Positions 1 to 6,684 of a stretch of 8,996 nucleotides of DNA are shown here, in pieces. The notes beneath the pieces were generated by a model. The model was not told the DNA's origin. It saw nothing but the letters and a program-made list of their open reading frames with translations, and made no database searches. Source of the stretch: Candidatus Poseidoniaceae archaeon (GTDB lineage Archaea; Thermoplasmatota; Poseidoniia; Poseidoniales; Poseidoniaceae). The translations under genes were made by a program, and so were the position numbers. Positions within the stretch are counted from its first letter, which is position 1; each line of letters opens with the position of its first letter. Location of the stretch: positions 1 to 8,996 of the forward strand of contig JAQXFJ010000311.1 in the NCBI GenBank assembly GCA_029250385.1, in the 5' to 3' direction.

Positions 1-2
1 TA

Positions 3-3000
3 GTCAGTAATTCGATGTATAGGGGGATATATATCGACAAATCAAATCATACTAATTTCACTAATTACGAAACTGCAGATTTCACTAATACTATCGTTAG
101 AGGTACTGGCGGGCCAAATGCTAAAACGGCAGGGATTGGATTTGCTGCCATTGAAGTTAATGCAACGGGTGCATGGTTTGAGAATACTACAGTTGAAGAT
201 TCTACCACAGTTGGAGTTAGATTATATTTTGTTGATGCTTCTACTACATTTAGAAATTTAACTATCACAGATTCTGGTGATCCAGGAGAAGGTGCCCATG
301 AAGCAGGCTTGGCGATAAGGTCTTCTTTCTTCGCTCCGAGATTTGAAAATTTAGTAATTTCAGGCTCAGTTGGACCTGGGATTTCAGCAACATCTGGAGG
401 AGCTATGCAAGGTAGCGATTGGTTCTTACACAATAATAGTAAAGACGGGTTATTTATCGAATCATCCACTGTAATAGTAGACCATCTTCACCTATCTGAT
501 AATGGTGAATCAGGTTCCCATATTTTTGATTCACGCTACGTCACTTTATCCAACCTTACCGCAATAGGTAATGGTAATTTGGGACTAAATGAAATGGAGC
601 AAGCCGGATTGTTTTTCGAGAAATCTAATGACTTAGAATCTAGTTCTGGTGATGTAACATGTAATTATTGTACGGTCTCAAACTCAGCTGGTTCAGGAGT
701 AATGGTAAAGGATTCAGTAGATCTATTTCTCAATCACTTGACAGTGGAAAATAATAACCCTTCTTACGACCCGATTACCGTCGATAATAGCGGGCTAAGT
801 TTAGGACAGCAAGGTGGCCGTTTCCATATGCATGATGTGCTAATTCTCACAGAAAGACAAGGAACTGATGCGGGTCCAGCAATCAGAATTAATCGGGCTG
901 CTGGCAACATTGACACTTTAGTTCTCCAAGGTAATCACTCTGGTATGGTTTGGAATGCTAATAATAATGGCAACTATCCCTCAGAACTTAGCAGAGCTCA
1001 ACTTTCCGGGACATCATGTCTGCTGTTGATTGACCACAGCGATTTAATGGGTCAAGATAACACCATTGTACCAGAATGCACCGGTTCGATAACCTTGCAA
1101 AATAGTCAGGTAAATTGGAGTTCACTCACTGATTTAACAGCCTCAACAGCAATTAATTTGGATTCCTTTTCTAAACTTCACCTGCATCAACCCCAACAAA
1201 TTGACTTCTCAAGCGCGATTATCTCACCTTCAGCAGAAATCGACATTGCGTGGGACATCGAAGTATGGGTGCAAAATAATAATTCCAATGGCATTCCAAG
1301 TGCTCCAGTAATAATTAGTTTTGATCAATTTGAACCAAATGCTCAAGAGAATGCCAATGACATTGGCTACGTTAAATTCCCTAATTTCATTGGCCAACAA
1401 TGGACTCAATCAGGAGCTTCATCATTGACTACAGTTACCATTGATTGTGCTTATGATGGATTGTCAAACAGTAGCTCAGTCTCATTGGACGGCGATAAAG
1501 CGATTTATTGTATACTGCCAATTGATAATCAACCACCTTTCTTGTATTGGGATACTCCGGAAAGCGACTCAATCTATCCCAGTGGCTCAGAAGTAGAGTT
1601 CAATGCAAATCGCTCTTGGGATATCGATGATGATGCCTTAATCTGGGAATGGATCTCATCAATTGACGGAAACATTGGTGATTCGGCCAATTTTACCGTT
1701 AATCAAGGGGATGTTAGTCAAACTCTCAGTGACGGAGTTCATACTATTACAGCAAAACTATGTGATGATAAAGGTCACTGTGTACAACAAACTAGAACCA
1801 TTGAGTTATCCAATTTTGCTCCAATTGTTTTTGCTGAATTTAGTCCAGCATTAAACGCCTTCAATGAATTGATAATTGCCAAAACAGGTACCGTTATTGT
1901 TAACCTTTCAGGCACTTATGATCCGGAAGGAGATGCGCTAAATTGTTGGATGGCAACTTCTTACGGACTGTTATATCCCACTCAGTCGATGGGCGTCAGT
2001 GCCTGTCCAGAAATTATAGAATATACTTTCCCGCTAGAATCTACTCAAAACAACCCGGCGCCAGAAGAAGATAATTTCGTATTATCTATCTTTGTTGATG
2101 ATGGTGTTAATCAACCAGTTGAATTAGCTTACAGCACAAGTTTGTATAACGAAATACCAGAGCCTAATTTTACCGTGATTCGAAGCGATAACTTTAGTCA
2201 GTCAGTGGTTACTCTAGATGGTTCATTGACAGTGGATCCGGAAGGTGACAATTTAGCAATTGAGTTTTACTCTAGTCTAGATGGTACTTTACAATGGTCG
2301 GATGAGCCTTCAGGAAAAGTTTGGCAAGGACATTTGTCCCGTGGTATTCATACTATTGAAATGAGAGTTACCGATGACAGCCTTGAACATGTAGAACAAT
2401 ACAAGGTGTCCTCAATATTGGTTTCAGTACTGAACACTCCGCCTTCAGCCGGGATAGTGTCACCAAGTCAAGCAGACTCATATGATTCCTCAGAACTGGC
2501 AATCTTTTCTGCCAACGGGTCGGGTGATTTTGATTCAGTATGCAGTTCTTTCAACTCTATTGGTTTCTGGCTTTGTTCACAAAACGAGCCATATCAAGGC
2601 TCTGAATATCTTCAGGTTTCATGGACTAGTGACCTAGATGGCAGACTGTCTTCGACCAATCAAGAAGGATTGTTCTATCAAGCCAGACTCAGTAGTGGAA
2701 TACATACCATAACATTAGAAATTGATGATGGCATCAACCCTTCAGTGACCGATACAACAACTATCCAAGTTAGTAAATCAGCACCTGTTTTATCATTAGC
2801 AACGCCAGATTTCACTAACACCTTCAAATCATCAGAATTCATCTTTTGGAATGCGGTTAATTCACTAGATTATGATGGAGACAACTTTGTCATGAGTGTA
2901 AGAAGTGACAAATTAACCGAGCCAATATTACTAGATGTTGACTCTAGCATTACTCACATGTCCCAACTCAGTGCTGGGACACATAATATTGAAATTACTC

Positions 3001-3905
3001 TAACCGATGATGATGGAATGGTTAGAACAGAATTCTTTGAATTGATAGTCGAACCATCAGCACCAGAAGTAGTAATCATCAACCCCGTTGAAGGACAATC
3101 CTTTACCGGTGGAATTGCTATAATTCTTGAGGAAGAATCAACAGATGCTGACTTTGATATCACCTTTAGGCAATGGAAAATTATTGATAAGTCAAATGGT
3201 GAGATAGTTGAGACATTGAGCGGTAGTACCGAATCAATCATTCTAAGTCCCGGGGAATATCTCATACAGTTAACCGTTAGAGATAGTCTACTAAACACAG
3301 AGGTGGTTTCAAGAAATATACGGGTTGAGAAAACCGATCCAGTTCTCGATGAGCAGTCTATCGTAGTAACTCCAGGAGAACTCACGACTAATCAGTTGGT
3401 AGATTTACAAGTTAGTGTCGCTTTATCTGACCCTGATGGAACAACTCAAGACGTTCAAGCAACAATAATCCATGGAATACAAGTTTGGGATTTCGCACTC
3501 GAAGACTTAGATGGCGATGGTATATGGACCGGTTCAGTTGAAGTCAATCCAGACAAATCAGGCCGTCCGAGTCTGAAAATTACTGCTAGAGACGGATTAG
3601 GTGATAGTGCAACAATAAGTCAGGTTTCCAAAACAATTGTCGTAAATGATGCAGATTCTACCAGCAGTAATATGCCCCTAATTGTTGTTGGAGTTGGCAT
3701 GTTATCATTAATTTTGATTACCCTAATCATAGCAAGGGTCAGAAAGAATAGATTAGAAGATGACTTAATCGAGTCTTGGGACACCTTCAAACAACCGTCT
3801 GCTGCTAAAGAACATCCAGATGTTGAGCAAGGCGATGTCGAACAAACCACTGACATAGTTAATGACTTATGGTCACAATTAGAACAAGAAGAAGGCTTGA
3901 ATTAA
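3..3905 (+). CDS. Giant surface protein, beta-helix plus PKD/Ig-like domains, C-terminal membrane anchor (5' partial)
   Basis: The frame is open to the left edge, so the gene begins upstream; the ATG at 15 is only the first internal Met and is used here for numbering. Residues about 1-370 are short Asn-, Ser- and Gly-rich strands with repeated turns such as FRNLTITDSG and FENLVISGS, typical of a right-handed parallel beta-helix (pectate-lyase-like fold). About 370-503 looks like a beta-rich linker. About 504-1219 divides into seven Ig/PKD-like domains. Several carry acidic DPEGD or DYDGD loops and a shared L-S-x-G-x-H-x-I strand (for example LSDGVHTI near 1725-1748), as in PKD-type domains. 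Residues 1220-1242 form one hydrophobic helix, followed by Arg/Lys (RVRKNR) and an acidic tail of about 54 residues, implying the bulk lies outside the cell. At least 17 N-x-S/T sequons are present. Likely adhesive or structural; no catalytic residues recognised. Gene convergent with the next. Confidence 0.88.
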   Translation, partial: VSNSMYRGIYIDKSNHTNFTNYETADFTNTIVRGTGGPNAKTAGIGFAAIEVNATGAWFENTTVEDSTTVGVRLYFVDASTTFRNLTITDSGDPGEGAHEAGLAIRSSFFAPRFENLVISGSVGPGISATSGGAMQGSDWFLHNNSKDGLFIESSTVIVDHLHLSDNGESGSHIFDSRYVTLSNLTAIGNGNLGLNEMEQAGLFFEKSNDLESSSGDVTCNYCTVSNSAGSGVMVKDSVDLFLNHLTVENNNPSYDPITVDNSGLSLGQQGGRFHMHDVLILTERQGTDAGPAIRINRAAGNIDTLVLQGNHSGMVWNANNNGNYPSELSRAQLSGTSCLLLIDHSDLMGQDNTIVPECTGSITLQNSQVNWSSLTDLTASTAINLDSFSKLHLHQPQQIDFSSAIISPSAEIDIAWDIEVWVQNNNSNGIPSAPVIISFDQFEPNAQENANDIGYVKFPNFIGQQWTQSGASSLTTVTIDCAYDGLSNSSSVSLDGDKAIYCILPIDNQPPFLYWDTPESDSIYPSGSEVEFNANRSWDIDDDALIWEWISSIDGNIGDSANFTVNQGDVSQTLSDGVHTITAKLCDDKGHCVQQTRTIELSNFAPIVFAEFSPALNAFNELIIAKTGTVIVNLSGTYDPEGDALNCWMATSYGLLYPTQSMGVSACPEIIEYTFPLESTQNNPAPEEDNFVLSIFVDDGVNQPVELAYSTSLYNEIPEPNFTVIRSDNFSQSVVTLDGSLTVDPEGDNLAIEFYSSLDGTLQWSDEPSGKVWQGHLSRGIHTIEMRVTDDSLEHVEQYKVSSILVSVLNTPPSAGIVSPSQADSYDSSELAIFSANGSGDFDSVCSSFNSIGFWLCSQNEPYQGSEYLQVSWTSDLDGRLSSTNQEGLFYQARLSSGIHTITLEIDDGINPSVTDTTTIQVSKSAPVLSLATPDFTNTFKSSEFIFWNAVNSLDYDGDNFVMSVRSDKLTEPILLDVDSSITHMSQLSAGTHNIEITLTDDDGMVRTEFFELIVEPSAPEVVIINPVEGQSFTGGIAIILEEESTDADFDITFRQWKIIDKSNGEIVETLSGSTESIILSPGEYLIQLTVRDSLLNTEVVSRNIRVEKTDPVLDEQSIVVTPGELTTNQLVDLQVSVALSDPDGTTQDVQATIIHGIQVWDFALEDLDGDGIWTGSVEVNPDKSGRPSLKITARDGLGDSATISQVSKTIVVNDADSTSSNMPLIVVGVGMLSLILITLIIARVRKNRLEDDLIESWDTFKQPSAAKEHPDVEQGDVEQTTDIVNDLWSQLEQEEGLN

Positions 3906-4676
3906 TCACTGTTCAGGCAAATCCTTGTTCATTGAATCAGGATTTGAATCCCTTCCACCCCAGGGGGTTTTTGTACGATTCAGACCGATTCTCTTGGCAA
4001 ATAAGAATTTGAAATTCTTCCACCCGTCACCCCATGTATGGATTTCAGCATCACCAACCCGTGGTCGGTATGGTACTGAGATTTCTATCGCCTTTTCTTT
4101 CCCAATATGCTTTCTAGCTAACAGTTTAATCTCTTCTGATAGCGGCATTCCATCATTGGTTGGCCGCATTTTAGAGTTCTCAAAAATAGACTTTCTAAAC
4201 ACCCACATTCCAGATTGTGAATCTTTAATTCCATAACCAAACAACAATCTGGCAGTGAAAGAAAGCGCCCAGTTACCAAAACCATGCAATCCAGACATTG
4301 AACCATCTTCAGCCAAGGATAAACGGTCGCAAGTAATGTATTCTAAATTTTCGTCAAGTAGTCTTTTTACTAATTTTGGTACCAATTCTGCAGGGTAAGT
4401 GCAGTCTGCATCCATTGTAACAATGATATCATGACTAGCGATATCAAAGCCAGTCCGGTACGCTCTACCGTATCCTCGTCTGTCCTCTAAGTGCACTCTT
4501 GCTCCTTTCTTCAAAGCCAACTCTCTAGTTTTATCAGAAGAGTTGCCGTCTACTACAAGAATTTCTAATTTTTTACACCAACCAGTTGGTATTGAATCGA
4601 TAGTTGGCTCGATAGCCTCCTCTTCATTACGCGTTGGGAGGATGATAGTGACTGTCGTGGGTAGGATATCGCCCAT
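3906..4676 (-). CDS. Family 2 glycosyltransferase, dolichyl-phosphate hexose synthase-like
   Basis: This 256-residue protein has the GT-A fold motifs of dolichyl-phosphate mannose/glucose synthases: an N-terminal strand with LPTRNEEEAI (13-22), VVDGNSSDKT (41-50), a metal- and nucleotide-binding DADCTYP (89-95) and KDSQSGMWVF (151-160). These enzymes move a hexose from a nucleotide sugar to a polyprenyl phosphate at the cytoplasmic membrane face, feeding N-glycosylation or lipid glycosylation. There is no C-terminal membrane domain, so it is the short, soluble or peripherally attached form; sugar and lipid are not predictable. The Met at 4676 directly precedes the first beta-strand, and no ribosome binding site is visible. 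It is divergent from the GT4 gene (107-bp gap) and convergent with the giant gene, with the stop codons touching. The last 20 or so residues are polar and probably disordered. Confidence 0.9.
   Translation of the reverse strand: MGDILPTTVTIILPTRNEEEAIEPTIDSIPTGWCKKLEILVVDGNSSDKTRELALKKGARVHLEDRRGYGRAYRTGFDIASHDIIVTMDADCTYPAELVPKLVKRLLDENLEYITCDRLSLAEDGSMSGLHGFGNWALSFTARLLFGYGIKDSQSGMWVFRKSIFENSKMRPTNDGMPLSEEIKLLARKHIGKEKAIEISVPYRPRVGDAEIHTWGDGWKNFKFLFAKRIGLNRTKTPWGGRDSNPDSMNKDLPEQ
3918..3972 (+). terminator. Hairpin and T-run after the surface-protein gene, inside the convergent gene's 3' end
   Basis: An 8-bp perfect stem (3918-3925 with 3939-3946, loop 13 nt) begins 12 bp after the stop codon of the plus-strand gene. 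It is followed by a G-run and five Ts at 3968-3972. With no intergenic space, any 3' end of the plus-strand transcript must form inside the opposing gene. Archaeal termination mostly needs only a T-rich tract, so the hairpin may be incidental, and it is also part of coding sequence. Weak candidate. Confidence 0.25.
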
Positions 4677-4783
4677 AAAGTGGCGGGTAGATTTCCTGCT
4701 TTGAAGTCATTGGATAGATAATTCACCTCAACTTCTTCCATTAGTGGTCAATATTCAAACGCCAATCCCTCATCGCAGTAATA
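4677..4783. promoter_or_regulatory. Divergent promoter region between the GT2 and GT4 genes
   Basis: This 107-bp spacer must hold promoters for both genes. For the plus-strand gene, an AT-rich element at about 4750-4757 (caatattc) lies roughly 30 bp before the ATG at 4784. That is the distance expected for an archaeal TATA box driving a leaderless transcript, and no Shine-Dalgarno sequence precedes that ATG. For the minus-strand gene, the AT-rich stretch at 4713-4723 lies about 40 bp before its ATG, giving a leader of perhaps 15 nt. The element assignments are by eye and tentative; the existence of a divergent promoter region follows from gene orientation. Confidence 0.45.
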
Positions 4784-6052
4784 ATGCACATAGTGATGAT
4801 TGCCGGAGAGTACCCCCCAAGATGGGGTGGTATTGGTTCAGTTGTCTACCATCTTGCTGGCCATTTAGCATCATTTGGCCATTCTGTGACCATCATTACT
4901 AGAAGTCATAATGGCCGTGGACCGGCACAATCTGGAGTGTCGATTGTCGAGGTCCCATGGCTCAAATTACCAATGACATTTACTCGTTCTTATGCTAAAA
5001 ACGCACTCAAAGCGCTAAAATCTATTCATCGTGAAGACCCCGTGGATGTAATCCATATCCATCTACCATTGGCGTCTTTTTCAGCCAGAGAATTTAAATT
5101 TATGAAAGAAAATATTGCTCCAGTCTGCTCATCACTTCATGGTTCTTGGCTTGGAGAAAAGCAGGGGGTAATTCGTGCAGCAAAGGCTGGTGAGTCAGCC
5201 ACCTGGCTTAATCCAAATGATTTAGCAATAAGATTGATGGCAAAATGGTACGCTAAATATGAGAAAGCTGGTTTGCTTAATTCTTCAATTAGCGTCGCCA
5301 ACTCACAATCAACGTTACAAGAGTTTAGTAATTGGTATAGTCCCGACCAGGAATTTAATGCTGAAGTAGAGTTATGGGGATGTGATCACAAAGTGTTTCG
5401 TCCCTCTAATATCGATAATGAAGAGGAACAATTAGCCCATGAAAAAATACGTCATGAGTACGTTTGTGACGATGAGGCGGCATTATCTCATGACATTTAT
5501 ACTAACACTCCAATGTTGTTAGCAGTAGGTCGGTTAGTCGCTAGAAAAGGCTACATGACTTTGCTAAGGTCAATGCCAAAAATAATTGCTGAAAATCCGG
5601 GGGCAAAACTGGTAATCGTTGGAAGAGGGCATATGAAAAAGAAATTACTGAAGGTGGCTAAAAAGTTAGCAATCAGTGATTCTGTATTCATAATTAGTGG
5701 TATGTCGTTTGAAGATTTAGCCCAACATTTCCGCAGCGCTAATTTAGTAATCTATCCTTCCTATTATGAAGGTCAAGGATTAATTCCACTAGAGGCATTA
5801 TCGAGTGGCACGCCAGTAGTCACAGTAAATCAACCACCGCTTACCGAAATGATTGATACAACTGTTGGCAGGCTCTTCAAGACAGGAGATTCACATGATT
5901 TAGCTAAACAAGTCAATGCATTACTTGCGGATAAGCCCGCCCTCGAATCATTGAGTGTGGCGGGTCGCGAAAGAATACTTGCGAATTATACCTATGAACA
6001 CAACGCAACAAAATTCATCCAAATCAATAATTCGATAATATCGCTTGGTTAA
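4784..6052 (+). CDS. Family 4 glycosyltransferase (GT-B fold, retaining)
   Basis: The protein has 422 residues, the normal length for the family. The N-terminal Rossmann half begins immediately at the Met with a beta-strand and the glycine-rich acceptor loop GEYPPRWGGIG, followed by DVIHIHLPL and SLHGSWLGEKQG. The C-terminal half carries the nucleotide-sugar site: VGRLVARKG with basic R250 and K255, VIVGRG, and the EX7E signature E329-x7-E337 inside YPSYYEGQGLIPLEAL, which contacts the donor. Members transfer a sugar from a nucleotide donor to a lipid carrier, glycan or small molecule with retention of configuration; donor and acceptor cannot be read from the sequence. No membrane helix or signal peptide is present, so it acts in the cytoplasm or at the inner membrane face. 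It is probably the first gene of a two-gene operon with the redoxin-like protein and a functional partner of the divergent GT2. No truncation or missing motif seen. Confidence 0.93.
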   Translation: MHIVMIAGEYPPRWGGIGSVVYHLAGHLASFGHSVTIITRSHNGRGPAQSGVSIVEVPWLKLPMTFTRSYAKNALKALKSIHREDPVDVIHIHLPLASFSAREFKFMKENIAPVCSSLHGSWLGEKQGVIRAAKAGESATWLNPNDLAIRLMAKWYAKYEKAGLLNSSISVANSQSTLQEFSNWYSPDQEFNAEVELWGCDHKVFRPSNIDNEEEQLAHEKIRHEYVCDDEAALSHDIYTNTPMLLAVGRLVARKGYMTLLRSMPKIIAENPGAKLVIVGRGHMKKKLLKVAKKLAISDSVFIISGMSFEDLAQHFRSANLVIYPSYYEGQGLIPLEALSSGTPVVTVNQPPLTEMIDTTVGRLFKTGDSHDLAKQVNALLADKPALESLSVAGRERILANYTYEHNATKFIQINNSIISLG

Positions 6053-6077
6053 TGGCCATGTAGCCTATAGGGTTGCT

Positions 6078-6524
6078 ATGGGTGAGGTGTTTCCAACTAT
6101 CATGGGCAAAAACCTCAATAAACAAACAATAACTATTCCAAACGATTTTACCCAACGAAATGTTATTGTTATCATGGCTTTTCAAAGATGGCATCAAAGT
6201 ATTGTTGATGAAATGATAAGCTTGTTAGAATTAAATGATTTACCACAGAATTATGATATCATTGAGGTGCCTGTTGTTCAAAAAATGTCTTGGTTTCGCC
6301 AGAGACGTTTAGATGCTATCATGCGGGCTGGGATAACAGATTTTGAGGTTCGTCAACGTACAATTACAGTGTATACTGATAAACCAGCATTGCTAGACTC
6401 TCTATCAATTGCCAGTGACCAGAAAATATGCTGGTATGTTGTTGAGTCAATGACTTCGAAAATTCTATTCAAAGGTGTTGAACTTATTTCACAAAGTGAC
6501 TTGGAAATGATGAAATCATTGTGA
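6078..6524 (+). CDS. Small redoxin/thioredoxin-fold-like protein lacking active-site cysteines
   Basis: The protein has 148 residues from the ATG at 6078, 25 bp after the GT4 stop. I chose this start because MGEVFPTIMGKNL then TITIP resembles the opening of AhpC/redoxin-like proteins (G-x-x-F-P then a v-x-l-P strand). The frame also allows a TTG at 6045, overlapping the GT4 gene by 8 bp, and an ATG at 6102. The order of a strand (VIVIMAF, 29-35), a helix starting FQRWHQ, MRAGI (82-86), TITVYTDK (95-102), and ICWYVV followed by ILFKG (129-133) resembles a thioredoxin fold and bacterial proteins of this type that I recall but cannot look up. The place where a CxxC or peroxidatic Cys would sit reads FQRWHQ; the only cysteine is C118. 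Classical disulfide or peroxidase chemistry is therefore unlikely; it may be a binding or structural protein. No signal peptide or membrane segment. Operon partner of GT4. Confidence 0.6.
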   Translation: MGEVFPTIMGKNLNKQTITIPNDFTQRNVIVIMAFQRWHQSIVDEMISLLELNDLPQNYDIIEVPVVQKMSWFRQRRLDAIMRAGITDFEVRQRTITVYTDKPALLDSLSIASDQKICWYVVESMTSKILFKGVELISQSDLEMMKSL

Positions 6525-6536
6525 AATATAATTGAT

Positions 6537-6561
6537 TAATCGCCACATTGTAATGCGATTA
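6537..6561 (+). terminator. Hairpin downstream of the GT4/redoxin-like operon
   Basis: A perfect 7-bp inverted repeat (6537-6543 with 6555-6561, taatcgc/gcgatta, 11-nt loop) starts 12 bp after the redoxin-like stop codon. It may mark the 3' end of the operon transcript, or protect it. There is no long T-run directly after it, so termination here is uncertain; the T6 tract at 6605-6610 is the better stop point. Confidence 0.3.
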
Positions 6562-6571
6562 TGTTGTTTCA

Positions 6572-6587
6572 ACGAAGGCTCATTCGT
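6572..6587 (+). other. Second small hairpin in the spacer
   Basis: A 5-bp perfect stem (acgaa/ttcgt) with a 6-nt loop lies 10 bp after the first hairpin and 17 bp before the T6 tract. It is short enough to be chance. It is listed because two hairpins plus a T-tract in a 160-bp spacer could together form the 3' end of the upstream operon. Confidence 0.2.
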
Positions 6588-6604
6588 ATTCTCTGACTCA
6601 ATTA

Positions 6605-6621
6605 TTTTTTAATAATTAAAA
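6605..6621. promoter_or_regulatory. T6 tract and AT-rich palindrome: possible terminator and/or TATA element
   Basis: Six Ts (6605-6610) run into a perfect AT-only inverted repeat of 7-bp arms around one A (6607-6613 and 6615-6621). Read as an archaeal signal, the T-tract could end the upstream operon. The AT block could serve as a TATA element for the giant gene starting at 6685, with transcription starting near 6635-6645 and a leader of 40-50 nt. The rest of the 6525-6684 spacer holds no gene that I can see. Confidence 0.35.
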
Positions 6622-6684
6622 TTGCCAAGTTTGTGTTGAATTGAACTGTTTAACACTAATTGTCAACAAGCGGCTATTTCATAG

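Noticed and set aside
2954..3385. Minus-strand open frame opposite the surface-protein gene
   Set aside because: Ser/Thr-rich translation without recognisable features, lying fully inside the well-supported Ig-like domain coding region.
4003..4019. Perfect 8-bp inverted repeat around one G (aagaattt/aaattctt)
   Set aside because: It lies inside conserved-looking GT2 coding sequence (WKNFKF) and arises naturally from Lys, Asn and Phe codons; no regulatory context.
3930..4020. tRNA gene on the minus strand ending at the TTCAAAT motif
   Set aside because: The bases flanking TTCAAAT do not form a 5-bp T-stem, and no D-arm or anticodon arm can be drawn upstream; the region is continuous GT2 coding sequence.
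6081..6101. GAGGTG at 6084-6089 as ribosome binding site for an ATG at 6102
   Set aside because: It matches the archaeal anti-Shine-Dalgarno, but the 12-nt spacing is long, and the residues it encodes (GEVFP) fit the redoxin-like N-terminus, which favours the 6078 start. Not fully excluded.
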